A stretch of 64,000 nucleotides of DNA, from the NCBI GenBank assembly GCA_022539475.1, contig VCMS01000226.1:44659-108658 (forward strand), read 5' to 3'. The notes under the pieces are model-generated. The model saw only the letters and a list, made by a program, of their open reading frames with translations. It searched no databases and was not told the DNA's origin. Position 1 is the stretch's first letter. Every line of letters starts with the position of its first letter. Both the position numbers and the translations under genes were made by a program. This DNA comes from Gracilaria domingensis. Its lineage: Eukaryota > Rhodophyta > Florideophyceae > Gracilariales > Gracilariaceae. Positions 1 through 11,419 of this stretch are shown here, in pieces.

Positions 1-1079
1 CAGATGGAGTGCTACATGTGTCTACTGTACTCCAAATGCGCTCCCTCTGCGTATCGGGAGTCCTCAAATGTGATACCACGAAATTAGGCTGCATTTGCAC
101 ATTGCGCTCACTCACTGCGCGGTTTGTTAGGAGTTCATATATCATATATTGGTGCTTTCCAACCTCAAAATGCACTCCACTCTTTCTAGAAATTTCTCAT
201 ATGAAGTCAGTGCTTGGCTGTACTAAGTTCATTTCAGATCTCGTATCATTTTGATAGACGAAATATCTCTGATGTTTGAAGTTGTTCTAAGATGGTGAAT
301 CGCATATCGCATTTAAATCAAAAATATGACAACAAGTGCATTTGGGGAGTAATTTCGAATTTTCAACAATAATATAGACTGAGAAAATGCAATGCAGTAT
401 ATTTGATTTTCTGAAAATGGGTTCGATTAAAGGGTGACGTGTTTCTAGGTCGTCTGAGCACAGAAGAGGCAATGCGATATATTACCGTAACTAAATGTAA
501 CATGATACATCTGTAAAACGATTGATGTGTGAGAACAGAGGAATTACGAAAAGATAATTTTGAAGGATGCCATAAGCAAGCAACCCCTGAAAGCTGCCAG
601 CACAGAACAAACAATTTAAGAAAAGTAAATTATCAAGCCAGCGAAAACAGGGAAATTACAGAGAAGCTTTCGTTTTAAAAAGTGGCAGACAAAATTAAAA
701 GATCGCGGTAGTGTCCAAGAAAGAACGATGGCAGTCTTGGACACAGAAAAAGAAGAAAAGGTTTTCAAAAATTGAGATAGGACCTCGAAAAAAACATTAT
801 GAATATGAGTCTTTTTAGCTACACTGTGTGTGGCGGCGGATGCAGGGCCTCGCCCACCCTCCTCGGGACACGCACAAGATTGCTTTCGGGATCTTCTTTC
901 GGGATAAAGTCCATTGCTACCGCCATCATTCCCGACCCCACGAGCGACGCGCTCTGTGGCGCACCCGCTCGCACGAAAGATGGTGAGGTTGCGCACTGCG
1001 CGCTACTGCGCGCCCGCCGAATAGATGATAAGCTTGCGCGCTGCGCCCTGCAGTGCGCCAGATAACGAAGACGATGTCA
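1..1079. other. Left flank of the copia insertion, no gene recognised
   Basis: No reading frame here resembles a protein family I know. The right part (about 930-1065) is rich in GCGC and CpG and contains several short GCGCACTGCGC-like repeats. The flank ends at the 5-bp target duplication of the copia element that follows. Confidence 0.5.
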
Positions 1080-1084
1080 TGGAC

Positions 1085-1560
1085 TGTCGAGTGTTGACAC
1101 TTACGCGAGATTGAAACAGATTGTTTATGCTCAACTTCGATGAAGTTGAATTGTTGGTTTACAGAGTCATGATGCGAACGAGTGGTAATGATTTGTCGTA
1201 TCAAAAAGCTTTACTGGAGTGCAACGTAGAGAGAAGATTAGTACTTAAGTAGATACTTTGAAGCATTAAGTCAATGAAAGGTACCATCAATTACTACAAC
1301 TATTATTCAACGAACCTGCATCGAACCCATACCCCGAGAGTTCGCTTCACAGCAGCCTCAACCGCCGGCATCTATCGCCAGTGGAATCGGCAGATCATCT
1401 TCCACTCAGCCAACCAGCAGGCCGGTGGAAGATTGCTTCTGTGAGAAGCACACACTTTGGCGCACCAGCCCAACAGAGGGCCGCACGTCAAGGCGAGAGC
1501 TTGACACAGTGTCACTGCACCCCTCGCAGTACGCTGTCTCTTTCAGGCTGTGTTTTTACA
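1085..1560 (+). repeat. 5' LTR of the copia element
   Basis: 476 bp with TG...CA ends, matching 6592-7067 base for base except three substitutions (two C/T and one G/A). It is preceded by TGGAC at 1080-1084. I found no clear TGG-type primer binding site directly after it; the following bases are GTTATAACTGTACGG. Confidence 0.96.
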
Positions 1561-1609
1561 GTTATAACTGTACGGTCGACCACAATTGTAACCGAAACTC
1601 AGCTTGACC

Positions 1610-2335
1610 ATGTCGGAGCCTGGCGGAATTGAAGCCGTCGAAGCTCTCAGAGAGCAAATCGAAACTGGAGAAGGAAGTGGCAATGCTATTGCAGTCGACG
1701 CAGAAGCACTTCGTACCTTTAATGAAGCGCTCTATGACGCAGTTGGAGACCCTGATCCACCGCCTCCGAATTCATCCCGTGAAGTTATGAGCACCTATAA
1801 GAACGAATTGGAAAAGTACTCGAAGGAGATGATGGATGCTTTCAAGGAAACCGGAGCCCGCAATGAAGTTTTATGGTACGAGGTCACTTTCTCTTTTCGG
1901 CCAGAAACCTTTGGACATATGTCGAAAGCTAGTGCAGTTCGTTGGATAAATTTCTTGATCGACAATGGTGTTTGGGTTCGACGTCAACAAGGTTATAGAC
2001 GAGCTAGAGCTCTTGTTGACTGCCTCATGCAGCCAAGCTTTATTCCAGTACAGCAGCAACCCGGAGCAACAAACCAATCTGCAGCTATCGAAGGTGTCCA
2101 ACCTGAAGTAACGCCGATAGAGCAAAACACAGCACCAGCTTCCGGTCCAGCCGAACACGATGTGTTCCATGGAAACCGCCGGACATCTTTCCAAGACTCC
2201 AGAGCGAATGTTCGCGAGGACATGGAGGATTACAGTGGCATACCAACGGGAAAGGAGGACAAAGGGAAGGCAGATGACTACGTTGCTGTAGAGAAACACA
2301 AAGGCGGACTTCGCGATGTACTACCCAACGTCTAA
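1610..2335 (+). CDS. Copia gag-like N-terminal ORF
   Basis: A 241-codon ORF starting at the ATG at 1610, 49 bp inside the 5' LTR. The product is acidic, begins MSEPGGIEAVEAL and has no motif I can name. It ends at a TAA (2333-2335), but the same frame stays open on the other side and continues into the capsid-like region without any shift. Either the TAA is a nonsense mutation in a single gag-pol frame, or it is a leaky stop separating an N-terminal product from the rest. The position, ahead of the capsid-like part rather than after the zinc knuckle, makes plain mutation more likely. Confidence 0.6.
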   Translation: MSEPGGIEAVEALREQIETGEGSGNAIAVDAEALRTFNEALYDAVGDPDPPPPNSSREVMSTYKNELEKYSKEMMDAFKETGARNEVLWYEVTFSFRPETFGHMSKASAVRWINFLIDNGVWVRRQQGYRRARALVDCLMQPSFIPVQQQPGATNQSAAIEGVQPEVTPIEQNTAPASGPAEHDVFHGNRRTSFQDSRANVREDMEDYSGIPTGKEDKGKADDYVAVEKHKGGLRDVLPNV

Positions 2336-5300
2336 GCCAACTCGTTTCAGGGCACAAGACACGGCAACACCTCGAATGGGAGGTCTGGTGAACAAACCAG
2401 CTCCGGGTACGCCAACGGGTTTAACAACATGCTTAAGGCATGCAAGGGACGATGTTCGTATGGAGGTGGATTTGATGAAGACTTACAGGGCGCTTTAGAT
2501 TTTTATGATTCTATGGCGAGAATGTTCCGTCTCTCTGACGAAGAAGAGAAGGCCGAAGCACTTCCAGGTATCCTCTGCGACGATGCACTTCAGTTCTATA
2601 TGAAAGAATACCGAGTTGGAGACTCATACTCAATAATCTTGCAGAAGCTCGTTGATAACTACATCAATCCTGAGCAACGCAACCGAACGCTCATTCTGTG
2701 GCAGTCGATGAGACTTTCTCAGGCTATGCGAGAGAATCCGGGAAAGAGTGAGCTGGAGGTGTTCAGGTCCTTTTTCCACCGGTTGGTACAACTACAGAAT
2801 CAACTGGACCCTGTCTACAGAACCGACAATTTTCTACGAGACCAGCTAATTGTATCGACAGATACTTCGCAGATAGCGCAGTCACTTCGAGAACGCGTTC
2901 CATCCTCATCGCAAGAGGCCCGCAGCCGTATTGCAACATTTCGGTCAAACGAACCCAGATCCGCCGAAGCATTTGTGGCGTCCCATCCAAATTCAAGCAC
3001 TGATAGCAACGTTTTTTACAGTCTTGGTAACAGATATGGGGGTGACGCAAGGAAATCTTTGAAGGTGCATGGGCGACGTAAGAAAGAGGACCGCCGCGGT
3101 AGAAGAATTTCGTCGAAATGGCTCTCAGGCAAGAAAGGCTGCTATATCTGCGGCGAGAATCATATAGCTCGCACGAGACACTCTCAGCAAGAGATTAGAG
3201 AAGCAGTTGAGAAGATGAAGGCTGCTAAGCCATCCGCTTATGTCACGATTGAAGATCTTTCAAACGTTGTTCGTGACCTAACTTCTGAAGACCAACCTGT
3301 CGACGCCGCCAATATCGTATACTCTAGCGACAGCGAGGATTCATCAGTTTGCCATGACTCTGAAGAAGAAGCCGCTTACATAGTGGAAGGTGAATTGTCG
3401 TCACATGAATCGGATGAAGTTCTTCTGGCCAATGCTTCCTTTCTGCATGGGATTGGGTTTCATAGAGATCGAGATGTAGCTCTGGCTGCAATGGAAGACG
3501 AATTGAAGCAAGGAGAGGGCGACCAATTTCGTGGACTCTACATCGATATCTGTGCTAATCGGTCTTCTGTCATGTCTTACTCCCAGTACAAAGCATACTG
3601 TCAACAGTTCAACGTGCCGTGCACAATCGATCGCAACAACGTCAAGAATCTCAGAGGCCTTGGCGATAACAGCAAACCCATAGGCACAGCTACGATACCG
3701 GTTCCGTTCAAGGAGCTGCACTTGGTGATTGACGTAATTTTCCAGATCGTTCGAGACAACGTTCCCAGCCGGCTTAGCATGAAGGATATGGTCGACAACG
3801 GGCTTGAAATCAGTTTACAGAAACGAGAAGTCATGTACAAACACCTGCACCAACCGCTGACATTCAAGAATTACTTTCTCATTCACAACTGGAGCAACGG
3901 GGATCTGTCGTACTCCTCGTACACTGAATCTGAATTGAGAAAATTACATAGTTTCTTTGGCCATCCAAGTGTTCAGGCATTTACAAATGTCCTCAAGAGA
4001 GCCCGTCCAAATGAAATGACCCCTGAAGTGCGAAATGTAATTGCTGATTTTACGCAAGCATGTGTTAATTGCACTGAGAACGCACGGAGACCGAGAAGAT
4101 TCAAACTAACTGTTGGCATGGATGATCATAGGTTCAATCATATTGTGGCCATTGACGTAATGTACATCAATCAGAAACCAGTGCTGCACGCCGTCGATGA
4201 GGCTACGCACTTCAATGCTGCTCTGTTTCTCCGTCGCATGACCTCCGCTGAAGTCTGGAAAGCCTTTTTGCGCTGCTGGTTGCGGCTGTATCTGGGTCCA
4301 CCTGACTTCCTACGGGTTGACCAGGGCAGTAACTTTGTCTCGAAAGAGTTCCTCGATTTGTCCGACGCGGACGGAATTACCGTCATGCCAGCTCCAATTG
4401 AGTCACCTTCCACCATGACTCACGTAGAACGATATCATGGACGCCTTCGTTCAGCATATATGAAGCTTCGGTCCTCCCTACCTCGGAGCGAAAGTGACGC
4501 AGACTGCCTTCAGATGGCTGTAAAGTCTGTGAATGATACCATTGGACCCGAAGGTTTGTGTCCGACATTACTCGTCTTCGGAGCTATACCTCGCCAAGCC
4601 CGCCAAACACCATCAGAGTCTCAGTTGCAACGGGCGAGGGCCATAAACGAAGCTATGAACGTCGTGCGAAAGGAGCAAGCTAAGCGACGCATCGCGTTTG
4701 GCCTTAAACACTACAATGGGCCCAAGGGCAAGGAACACAGCCAGCCACTGTCCAATCTGCCTGCTAGAGCCCCAGTTTATGTGTACCGTGAGAGCTCGAA
4801 GAACTGGGAAGGACCTTTCCCCTTCGTTCAAATCGAAGGTGAAACAGTAGTCGTTCAACTTCCGCACGGCCGTCGTATATTTCGATCAAGCGTCATCAGG
4901 CCCGCGACTGGATCGGTTCTGGATGGGAATGGTTCCTTACCAATCCAAGATGCTGCAGGTGTGAAGGACGACTTAAAGCTTTCGGAAGAAGAAGTGACCG
5001 CAATATTTGGTGGAGCTTTCGGCATGGAGCAGGTTTCGTCGCAATCAGCAGAAGAAGAATTTCATGAGGCAAGGGAGAGAGAACAAACTGGACTCAAGGA
5101 GCGGGGAACTTTTGATGTAGTGGAAGTAGACCAAATCCCAAGCCACACAAGAATTTACGGCTCGAGATGGGTTGATGTTGTGAAATCAATTGACTGTAAG
5201 GCTATGAAGAAGTCTCGACTGGTAGCTCAGAACTATAGAGATCGTGGCGCGTTGGATATTGCAACTAAATCTCCAACTGTGAGCCGACTGGGGCAACGAC

Positions 5301-6019
5301 TCTCTATTGCTCTCTCTGCCATGATGCCAGGACATACCGCCTATGTCAGGGACATTTCTCAGGCCTACATCCAGTCTGAATCACCGATTGAGAGACCAGT
5401 ATTTCTTCGTCCTCCTCCGGAGATGGGGTTGCCCCCTGGAAAGATGCTGCGAGTTTTGAAACCTCTTTACGGTATACCAGAGAGTGGGCTGCATTGGTTC
5501 GTCACCTACCACGCTCATCACAGAAATGAACTCGAAATGAAACCAACCTCAGCCGACCCTTGTGTTCTTTACAAACGCTCCGGTAGTGAACTAGAAGGTT
5601 TGACAATTCTACAAGTAGACGACTCTTTCGGACACGGCACGTCTGAATTTCTGAAGAATGAGGAGAAAAATTCGAAGAGATTTGAGTCAAAACCGCGACA
5701 CTGCTTGGCAGACGGGGATATGGCTACTTTCAATGGTACAAACATTCGAAGGAAATCTGGAGCAACCGTTTCTCTCGAACAAAGTCGAAAGCTACGTTCG
5801 GTTAAGCATCCCATTTCGCCTGAAGAATTTGTCAGCGTTCGGGCTCAAGTGCAATACATTGGTTGCTCCACAAGACCAGATTTATCAGCTGCAGTACAAC
5901 TTCTTGCGAGTTCTGTCAATGCCCCGGAATCTATTCACTTTCGTGATATGAAAGCGATTGTGGACCGATGCCACGAGACTGCGAGACTGCAGATTCTGGA
6001 TTTACCTACGTGTCATTAG
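2336..6019 (+). pseudogene. Copia gag-pol: capsid, zinc knuckle, integrase, reverse transcriptase
   Basis: Same frame as the preceding ORF; the first ATG after the stop is at 2429. In order: a capsid-like region; a variant zinc knuckle near 3138-3182 (CYICGENH, with the last Cys not in place); and the protease position near 3535-3560, which reads IDIC instead of the usual D-T/S-G, so it probably lacks protease activity. Next come the pre-integrase HHCC region, integrase with Asp near 4150 and 4318 and Glu near 4425 (HVERYHGRLR), and a copia-type reverse transcriptase whose catalytic block reads LQVDDSFG near 5614. The frame breaks just before RNase H, at a tandem duplication of GAGACTGC (5975-5990). 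Confidence 0.9.
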
Positions 6020-6564
6020 ATATGGCTTCGTTACGCCTTATGCTGTTTACGGATGCGTCCTTTGGAAACGCAGAGAAGCTCAAATCACAACTTGGTTTCG
6101 TTTTACTCCTGGCTCACCGGAACAATCGTGCAAATATCGTACATTATGGTAGTTCTAATTGCAAGCGAGTGGCACGTTCCGTAATGGCAGCAGAATTGCA
6201 TGCTTTGGTTTCGGGTTTTGACCAGGCCTACGTTGCTAAATCGATGCTTGAGGAGATTTTGGGAACGGAAGTGCCGTTGGATGCGTATGTTGACTCCCGA
6301 ACTGTGTTCAAGGTTGTCGCGAAGAGCGGTTCAACTCTGGAAAAGAGACTTCAAATTGATGTCTCAGCTCTAAAGGAAAGCCACAGCCGTGGAGAACTCA
6401 GATATCTTGCATGGATCCCAGGCGATCAGAATGTTGGCGACGGAATGACCAAGGAATTAGTTAGAGACAATCACCCGCTTTGGAAGCAAATGATGACGAA
6501 CAAAATTTTGCTCACGCCAACGGGTTGGGTCGAAGAGACCAGGGTTAGCGCCAACACTCTTTGA
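5968..6564 (+). pseudogene. Copia RNase H, out of frame with the reverse transcriptase
   Basis: Frame +1 carries the RNase H end of pol: FTDASFGN near residue 27 of this block, AELHAL, the YVDSRTV acidic block and the C-terminal GDGMTKEL, then a stop at 6562-6564. It lies in another frame than the reverse transcriptase. The 8-bp tandem duplication at 5975-5990 accounts for the shift, because counting only one copy makes the two blocks continuous. The functional reading would be as the C-terminal domain of pol, removing the RNA strand during reverse transcription. Confidence 0.88.
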
Positions 6565-6572
6565 ATTCTTCC

Positions 6573-6591
6573 AAAGAGAAAAAGCTCGGAG
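6573..6591 (+). promoter_or_regulatory. Candidate polypurine tract of the copia element
   Basis: AAAGAGAAAAAGCTCGGAG abuts the 3' LTR. Its position and purine bias fit the plus-strand priming site of an LTR retrotransposon, although two pyrimidines interrupt it. Confidence 0.5.
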
Positions 6592-7067
6592 TGTCGAGTG
6601 TTGACACTTACGCGAGATTGAAACAGATTGTTTATGCTCAACTTCGATGAAGTTGAATTGTTGGTTTACAGAGTCATGATGCGAACGAGTGGTAATGATT
6701 TGTCGTATCAAAAAGCTTTACTGGAGTGCAACGTAGAGAGAAGATTAGTACTTAAGTAGATACTTTGAAGCATTAAGTCAATGAAAGGTACCATCAATTA
6801 CTACAACTATTATTCAACGAACCTGCATCGAACCCATACCCCGAGAGTTCGCTTCACAGCAGCCTCAACCGCCGGCATCTATCGCCAGTGGAATCGGCAG
6901 ATCATCTTCCACTCAGCCAACCAGCAGGCCGGTGGAAGATTGCTTCTGTGAGAAGCACACACTTTGGCGCACCAGCCCAACAGAGGGCCGCACGTCAAGG
7001 CAAGAGCTTGACACAGTGTCACTGCACCCCTCGCAGTACGCTGTCCCTTTCAGGTTGTGTTTTTACA
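6592..7067 (+). repeat. 3' LTR of the copia element
   Basis: 476 bp, the partner of 1085-1560, followed by the second TGGAC at 7068-7072. A short A/G-rich run lies directly upstream. Confidence 0.96.
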
Positions 7068-7978
7068 TGGACCCAGGCAAAACTCGCTAAGGGAAAACTA
7101 AAAGGGGTTTCAGTAGACTTGCAGACAAGATGACTTGTGTAGTACGGTAATATGACCAAAGTCATTGAAAAATAAGTAAGTTTTCTTTCACTGACATTTC
7201 CATGAGTGTGATTTTTTGAAAGAATTAAAATCCTCGAAAGTGCCCTTACCTTTTATTCAAAGACATCAATTTCATTTACCGCCGCATGATGATTCAATGA
7301 CAGTGGGTTTTGCTGAGAGGGCTGGGCAGTGGTGTTGCGCGTCGCGGGCTGCTGCTTCTGCGTACGGCTTGGTGCCAATGGACGCTACTACTGTGGACGA
7401 AGGAGAAGTGGATTCAGGCGCTGAGGATGAGAAACACGCTAATGCTAGAAGCTGTCGCCGACGCCGCCCCGCATCTGCGGTGTGCTGGGGCTCCACCTGA
7501 CAGAATCTCGCTGTCCGTGTGAGCGAGAGTCTTGGCGCGTGCGAAGCTGTCGCTATATGTGAGGATTCCTGTGTGCGCTCCGCCGGCAGCATTGCTCCTG
7601 TGAGCGCTGGGAAAAGTGTCTGCCGTGTCTGTTCCGCTGCTGCTGGCGTTTCAATCTAGAACATTCTGCCATAGTATGACTGAGGAGGAGCGGCTCATCG
7701 CACAGCAACACATTGCGTGCTAACTGGTGATGCTCTCTGGATGATGGTAAACATGCCACTGTCGCGTCGCCGAATCTAACACCCCACTGTCAATAATATA
7801 CATCAACGCAAACGCAGCTTCCACTCGAGCATATGCAGGATAAGAAGCGTGGAAAGCAGGCTGCGATCAAAGCAAACACCGGAGCTCACTGGGCCTCTAG
7901 GAGCAGGAATGTTTTCAATGCGCTCTATATCTTCGAAGCCAACTCATTGGGAGGAGAGTCATTGGGCGCCGTCTTGGT
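7068..7978. other. Intergenic, nothing recognised
   Basis: Short overlapping frames on both strands without family resemblance, start context or repeats I can support. It begins with the second TGGAC duplication of the copia element. Confidence 0.5.
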
Positions 7979-8377
7979 TTAAATGTCTGCGCCGCTGACG
8001 AGTCCCCTTACATAATTTAAAGGCAGGTGAGGTATGGCGGCGTAGACTTGCAGGAGTCCGACTTCCACGTCAACCCTCCGAGATATGATATCTGCAAGAA
8101 GCTCTTCGAACTGCTCAATACGAGACTTCGGGGAAGGCGGCGTTGGAGAGACATATCCATCATCTTCATCCTCTTTCATCGAACTTACTGTGTCGGTTCC
8201 CGAACACCCCTCTGCCTCATAATCAATTACGGTGGAGCGCAGAAGAGGGACATCCGAATTATCGGTTTCGTCATCCACAAGGTCGCGAATGCATTTCGTT
8301 GCGTAGGTCATCTCGATTATGTGGACGTGGTGAGGTGAATTCAACCCATTGGAAAAGAGGGAAACTTGGAAGCTCAT
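7979..8377 (-). CDS. Hypothetical ORF, 132 codons
   Basis: Minus-strand ORF from the ATG at 8377, open further upstream without an ATG to 8464. The middle is acidic (DLVDDETDNSDVP, MKEDEDDGYVSP), and the C-terminal third looks like an amphipathic helix (IEQFEELLADIISRR). The composition looks protein-like, unlike the neighbouring random frames, but I recognise no family. It could be a short gene or a fragment of a mobile-element protein next to the Ty3 relic on its right. Confidence 0.3.
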   Translation of the reverse strand: MSFQVSLFSNGLNSPHHVHIIEMTYATKCIRDLVDDETDNSDVPLLRSTVIDYEAEGCSGTDTVSSMKEDEDDGYVSPTPPSPKSRIEQFEELLADIISRRVDVEVGLLQVYAAIPHLPLNYVRGLVSGADI

Positions 8378-8589
8378 ATCATTCGAACCAAGAATGAAGC
8401 TGGTCACATTTACTTTGGTGTTTCGCGAGAAGATGCTCGATGGAACCGGAAAGAAGTTCCTCAAGAAGGCCCACTACTGCCTGAGGGGGGACATGCAAAT
8501 CCTGTCCGTGGACTTTTACCGGACAAAAACTTACGCTTCAGTAGCTTGTCATGAAGCACTTTGTGTCCCCCTTTCCTTCCTATGCTGGA

Positions 8590-11040
8590 AGGCGGAGAGT
8601 GAGCAGCGCAGCAGCGAAGGCGCGGTTTTAAGCTCGCGACGCTCCGTCGCACCTTTCATCAGCCTCCCATGTTCGTGGGCCTACGGACCGCCACTCGCTC
8701 GCGCCATGCCCTGCCGCTCACCTCGTTACGTCCGGCCTCCTTGCTCGCCCATTATGGCCCTGTGCTTCGTGCCGCTGTAGTCGGGCCTCTGCAATCGGCC
8801 GTTGGGCGCCGCCCCTGCTCCACTGCTCCCCGTCTTCGACCTCCATATTGTCCTTGGGCTCGCCGTTCTCCGACGAGGATTCGCGGCTCCACTATTACGT
8901 GGCCTAAGTGCAAGATAGCTCCGGTCACTCTCTGCCCTTCTCGATGCTTCCGAAGGGCGTAAAGGGTGGAAGCCGCGAGGCTTCTCGAGTGAGACGGAAG
9001 CAAAAGAGGCAAGAAGAGGCAGCGCGGCGCGAGGCCGTGGAGTCCACAGCTTTGGCCTCCGCAACGGAAGCCATGAATAACCCCCCTGCGCCCATTCGTA
9101 GATAACGTGCAGCGCCATCAGGAAGCAGGGGGCAAAGCCGTAGCCACATGGCTAGACTTTCAGTGCCACGTTCATCCCCGCTAGAACCACTTCCAACCCC
9201 AGGCTAGTCTCGTTCACATCCATCCTCGGCCCCGGGAGGTCCCTCGGCGTCTGTGGTGGACTTGGCGCTAGAAATGGTTCCTGCTACTCGAACTTGGGCC
9301 GTAAGGGAAAAGTCAATCCTTGGTATGTCCAACCTGTTTCTCCCATACAGGCTCGTAACCTTCCTATTGCACCCGTGCCACATAGTCCCTCTCCGGAACT
9401 TCATCAGCCCATGGTGCGAATGCTCCCCCTGACGCAAAGCCCAGCCCGCTCTGGTTCAATCTCCTCTGGCTTTAACACACCCATCCGGCTCCCGAAGAAG
9501 CAGACGAAGCACGTCGCTCCGGATGACAATGACGACATTCGCCGCGGGCCGGCGCCATCATCTCGGGGGAACTCTACCCGTTATCGTGTGTCTACATCCG
9601 CTCCGGCCACAAACCAAGACGCTGAGATCTGCCCCGATCCTCCGCGGGAGCATTCTAACCGAGCTCACCGCCACGTCGTTCGCGCTTCTCGCGGACGTCG
9701 TGCCCGGCATGCGGCAGCCGGCGGTGAGGTTCGTCACATCTCTATTAGAAGAGCACCGGCTGCGCCGTCTAGTATTCGACGCCAGACGGTGCGCGGCTTA
9801 CGGTCTCATGTCGACTCGACCCCTTTGTCTCGTCGCTCACGGAAGACCCATCGCGCTTCGGGCTCCTGTCGAACTCCTGAAAGTTCGTCCTCCTGTGACG
9901 AAACCAGTCGTTCCTCCGTTTCGTCGTCCTCGGGGGCTCGTTCGTTCTCCAAGTCCCGCTCGGAGACTCCCAGTACGCCATCGGAGTCTGATATCTCTTT
10001 CGAGCGCCAGTTAGATGAAGGGGATGACGCCGATGTTGATGATAAGGTGCTGGATGGATCCTATGGTCACAACTTTTCGGAAGCTCCGGCACGTTTAGGC
10101 CGTCATTCAGCAGCCGATGGACCCGGGGCTCCTTGGAATATCAACAGTATCTTGATGGGTGACGGTTACGCCATCGGGAATATTACTCTCGAAGAGGGCC
10201 GTCTCTATGTCTCAGCCAACTCCGGGAGCGGGCCAGAGTACTAATGGGCTATTAACCGTCGTTCTATTCGTGTTGCTTCTCTCTTTTCGTTAAAAAACGT
10301 TACGATTGCCTCGCGGCACGTCGCGGAAGAAAGCCGTTGGCGTGGTTCTATGCCTAACAGGCGCGAGTTGCCCTCCGCTCATCCTGGTCTGGGTCTTCCT
10401 TCTCACGATTTTCGGGCCTCGACGACTTCGCAGTAGTACACCGATGAAGGCATTCGAGCTACCGAGATGTTCCCCGGTACCAACGTAACTTTCAGGCGAA
10501 CCGGCGCCGGCCCATCTAGTTCGGCCTCGCGTTCGCATTAGGGGCGCTCCACTGGGCGACCGTTCGTGCTCGACCAAACGCCACGACTGTCTTGTTTCGG
10601 CCGTCGTGAATGCTTTCGACGGCCTTCTCGACCCTGTTGCAGCCGCAGAGGCATCGGACCACGCTCTCCGTGACTCTGCGATCCCTCTCGAGCACATCGG
10701 GTACGTTACTCCTGCGCTGCACAGTACCGGCCTTGGACTGAATGTGCGTCAAGTCCCGAGGTCCCGGCGATCGCGACTTCTCCGCAATAGCGGGGGCAGC
10801 CAACCGGCGAAAAAAGGGTTACGTTCTCGTCAGACTGCAGAGTGGCAACGACGCCGAGCAAGTGGTTACCATTGATGCCCGCCGAGAGATCATCTTGGAT
10901 AGTGCAGAAGAATATCCTCTTCGCCTCACTGAGGAAATCCTCCGCCTTTGCACGGGAGGATCCAACGCTCGCGTTACCGAAGTGTGCGAGCTGTATCGTC
11001 AACGCCATCGTTAGTTCCTATCCACTACGTTAATCTAAAA
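8590..11040 (+). mobile_element. Ty3/gypsy relic, 5' and gag portion, plus strand
   Basis: The first 850 bp (8590-9440) match the reverse complement of 13385-14215 over their whole length with many substitutions, so the two are oppositely oriented copies of one element's 5' part. Downstream, one frame is open from 9294 to 10244 and continues to about 10560 with three stops. It encodes an Arg/Ser/Pro-rich, then acidic product of gag-like composition. A further block, 10742-11014, ends in a plausible charged C-terminus (LRLTEEILRLCTGG). No pol domain follows on this strand. It is a decayed fragment. Confidence 0.6.
9294..10244 (+). pseudogene. Gag-like open block in the plus-strand Ty3 relic
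   Basis: 316 codons without an ATG at the left edge. The frame has a Pro/His-rich start, a long Arg/Ser-rich middle with RS and SR runs, and an acidic end (DEGDDADVDDKV). The corresponding N-terminal part is also seen, inverted, near 13370-13560, where it fuses directly to RNase H sequence. Assignment as gag rests on position and composition only; no capsid or zinc-knuckle motif is visible. Confidence 0.4.
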
Positions 11041-11419
11041 CGAAAAATGTCGTAGCTCGTCTTGTCTCTATGTAAATACATCGTGCTTTTCCCAATTCGT
11101 AAACTAGTGCTTCCCTTTTCATGCCTCGAACATTCTCCGGTTCCCAGCTTCTGTTCTCTCCTGCGAGCCACCAAGGCCTTGCGTGTGCGACACAACCTCT
11201 GGTGTGCCCCGGCTACTGTTGCGAACGGACCTCTCTGAACGACTCGCGTTCTCCTCACGACCACCTTTAAGCCTGGAGGTGACCAGGGCGGCGCTTGTAC
11301 AGCACAATACTGCGGGCGTGTAACGCATTCCTCTTCACCCTGCCGTGTTCCAACACCAGTTCGTAGCGTGCTTGATCATCGTCCGTGATTTTGCATGGGC
11401 CGTAGAAGAACGACTCGAA

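Larger units (their letters stand above)
1085..7067 (+). mobile_element. Ty1/copia LTR retrotransposon, structurally complete
   Basis: Two 476-bp direct LTRs that start TGTCGAG and end TTTTTACA flank an internal region coding on the plus strand in copia order: gag-like region, protease position, integrase, reverse transcriptase, RNase H. The 5-bp target-site duplication TGGAC lies at 1080-1084 and 7068-7072 and is perfect. The LTRs differ at only three positions by eye, so insertion was recent on the scale of LTR ageing. Despite this, the coding region has an in-frame stop at 2333-2335, a frameshift near 5990 and an unusual protease motif. The copy is therefore probably not autonomous unless the stop is a suppressed gag/pol junction. 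Confidence 0.95.

Noticed and set aside
1310-1340. tRNA-type B box in the copia LTR
   Set aside because: The minus strand reads GGGTTCGATGC, but no A box or cloverleaf surrounds it; probably chance. I found no tRNA or rRNA gene elsewhere by eye.
9523-10014. Second frame over the gag-like block
   Set aside because: It overlaps the better frame 9294-10244 and has no motif; GC-rich shadow.
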